Shown here: piece after piece, positions 6,395 through 6,463 of the stretch
How positions within the stretch are numbered: the first letter of the stretch is position 1
Layout: the number at the start of each line of letters is the position of its first letter
From: Clostridium sp.
Lineage (GTDB): Bacteria > Bacillota_A > Clostridia > Lachnospirales > Lachnospiraceae
DNA length: 6,463 nucleotides
NCBI GenBank assembly: GCA_023666975.1
Contig: JAMPAW010000181.1
Coordinates: 1-6,463 of the forward strand
Reading direction: 5' to 3'
Made by a program: the position numbers and the translations under genes
Notes under the pieces: generated by a model
Database searches by the model: none
Seen by the model: only the letters and a program-made list of their open reading frames with translations
What the model was told of the DNA's origin: nothing

Positions 6395-6463
6395 TCTCAA
6401 ACGCCGAGTGCATTCTGCGGAGCCTGCCGTCCACTGATGCGTTTTAGAGCGGCCGCCTTGCGG

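Noticed and set aside
6332..6463. Minus-strand frame open from the window edge through the hairpin (ends ...MGISPLQG)
   Set aside because: It reads straight through both arms of a near-perfect hairpin and has no start in the window; better explained as oriT-like DNA than as coding sequence.
6380..6463. Plus-strand frame starting MGVFRSQTPSAF and running off the right edge
   Set aside because: Its start lies inside the hairpin arm, there is no Shine-Dalgarno sequence, and only 28 codons are visible; a real gene cannot be supported.
1..6463. CRISPR array, rRNA or complete tRNA
   Set aside because: No regularly spaced repeats and no complete cloverleaf or rRNA-like stretch seen on either strand.

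Overview
The window looks like an AT-rich accessory region from a Firmicute, most likely a gut-type Clostridia (Lachnospiraceae or Ruminococcaceae relative). The reasons are strong Shine-Dalgarno sites (GAGGTG, GGGAGG), a HrcA-type CIRCE operator, a YjzC-family small protein and an oriT-like hairpin of the kind found in mobilizable elements of this group. The lineage is inferred; there is no rRNA or housekeeping marker here.

Layout, left to right. Positions 1-268 hold no supportable gene, only a cluster of four TTTCCCT-core half-sites (16-91), two in each orientation. Positions 269-5847 are a leftward (minus-strand) block read from right to left: (i) an MmeI/YeeA-type single-chain restriction-modification enzyme, interrupted by one in-frame TAG into an N-terminal nuclease piece (5548-5847) and a methyltransferase/specificity piece (3073-5526); (ii) a Hanks-type Ser/Thr protein kinase fused to a long C-terminal region with a CxCxxC...H zinc signature resembling tRNA-guanine transglycosylase (952-2997); (iii) a small protein with PD-(D/E)XK nuclease motifs and an apparent winged-helix insertion (269-946). 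Positions 5848-6036 are a divergent promoter region with an almost perfect CIRCE element on the rightward side. Positions 6037-6219 encode a 60-residue YjzC-family protein, followed by a hairpin terminator. From about 6335 to 6463 the sequence becomes GC-richer and contains a long hairpin next to a CGCCCTT core, resembling a MOBQ-type origin of transfer; the matching relaxase would lie outside the window.

How the genes may work together. A DNA adenine methyltransferase/nuclease, a protein kinase and a second nuclease-like protein in one orientation next to an oriT-like site is the pattern of a mobile defence cassette. The MTase-plus-kinase pairing recalls Pgl/BREX, but PglZ and PglY are absent and the methyltransferase is MmeI-like rather than PglX. 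The kinase and the small nuclease-like gene are the tightest pair (adjacent, 5 bp apart or overlapping by 40 bp depending on the start) and are the best candidate for an undescribed two-gene module. The MmeI-like gene appears to have been damaged by a single C-to-T change, so restriction is probably lost while methylation might survive. The CIRCE-controlled yjzC-like gene is probably a separate heat-shock transcription unit.
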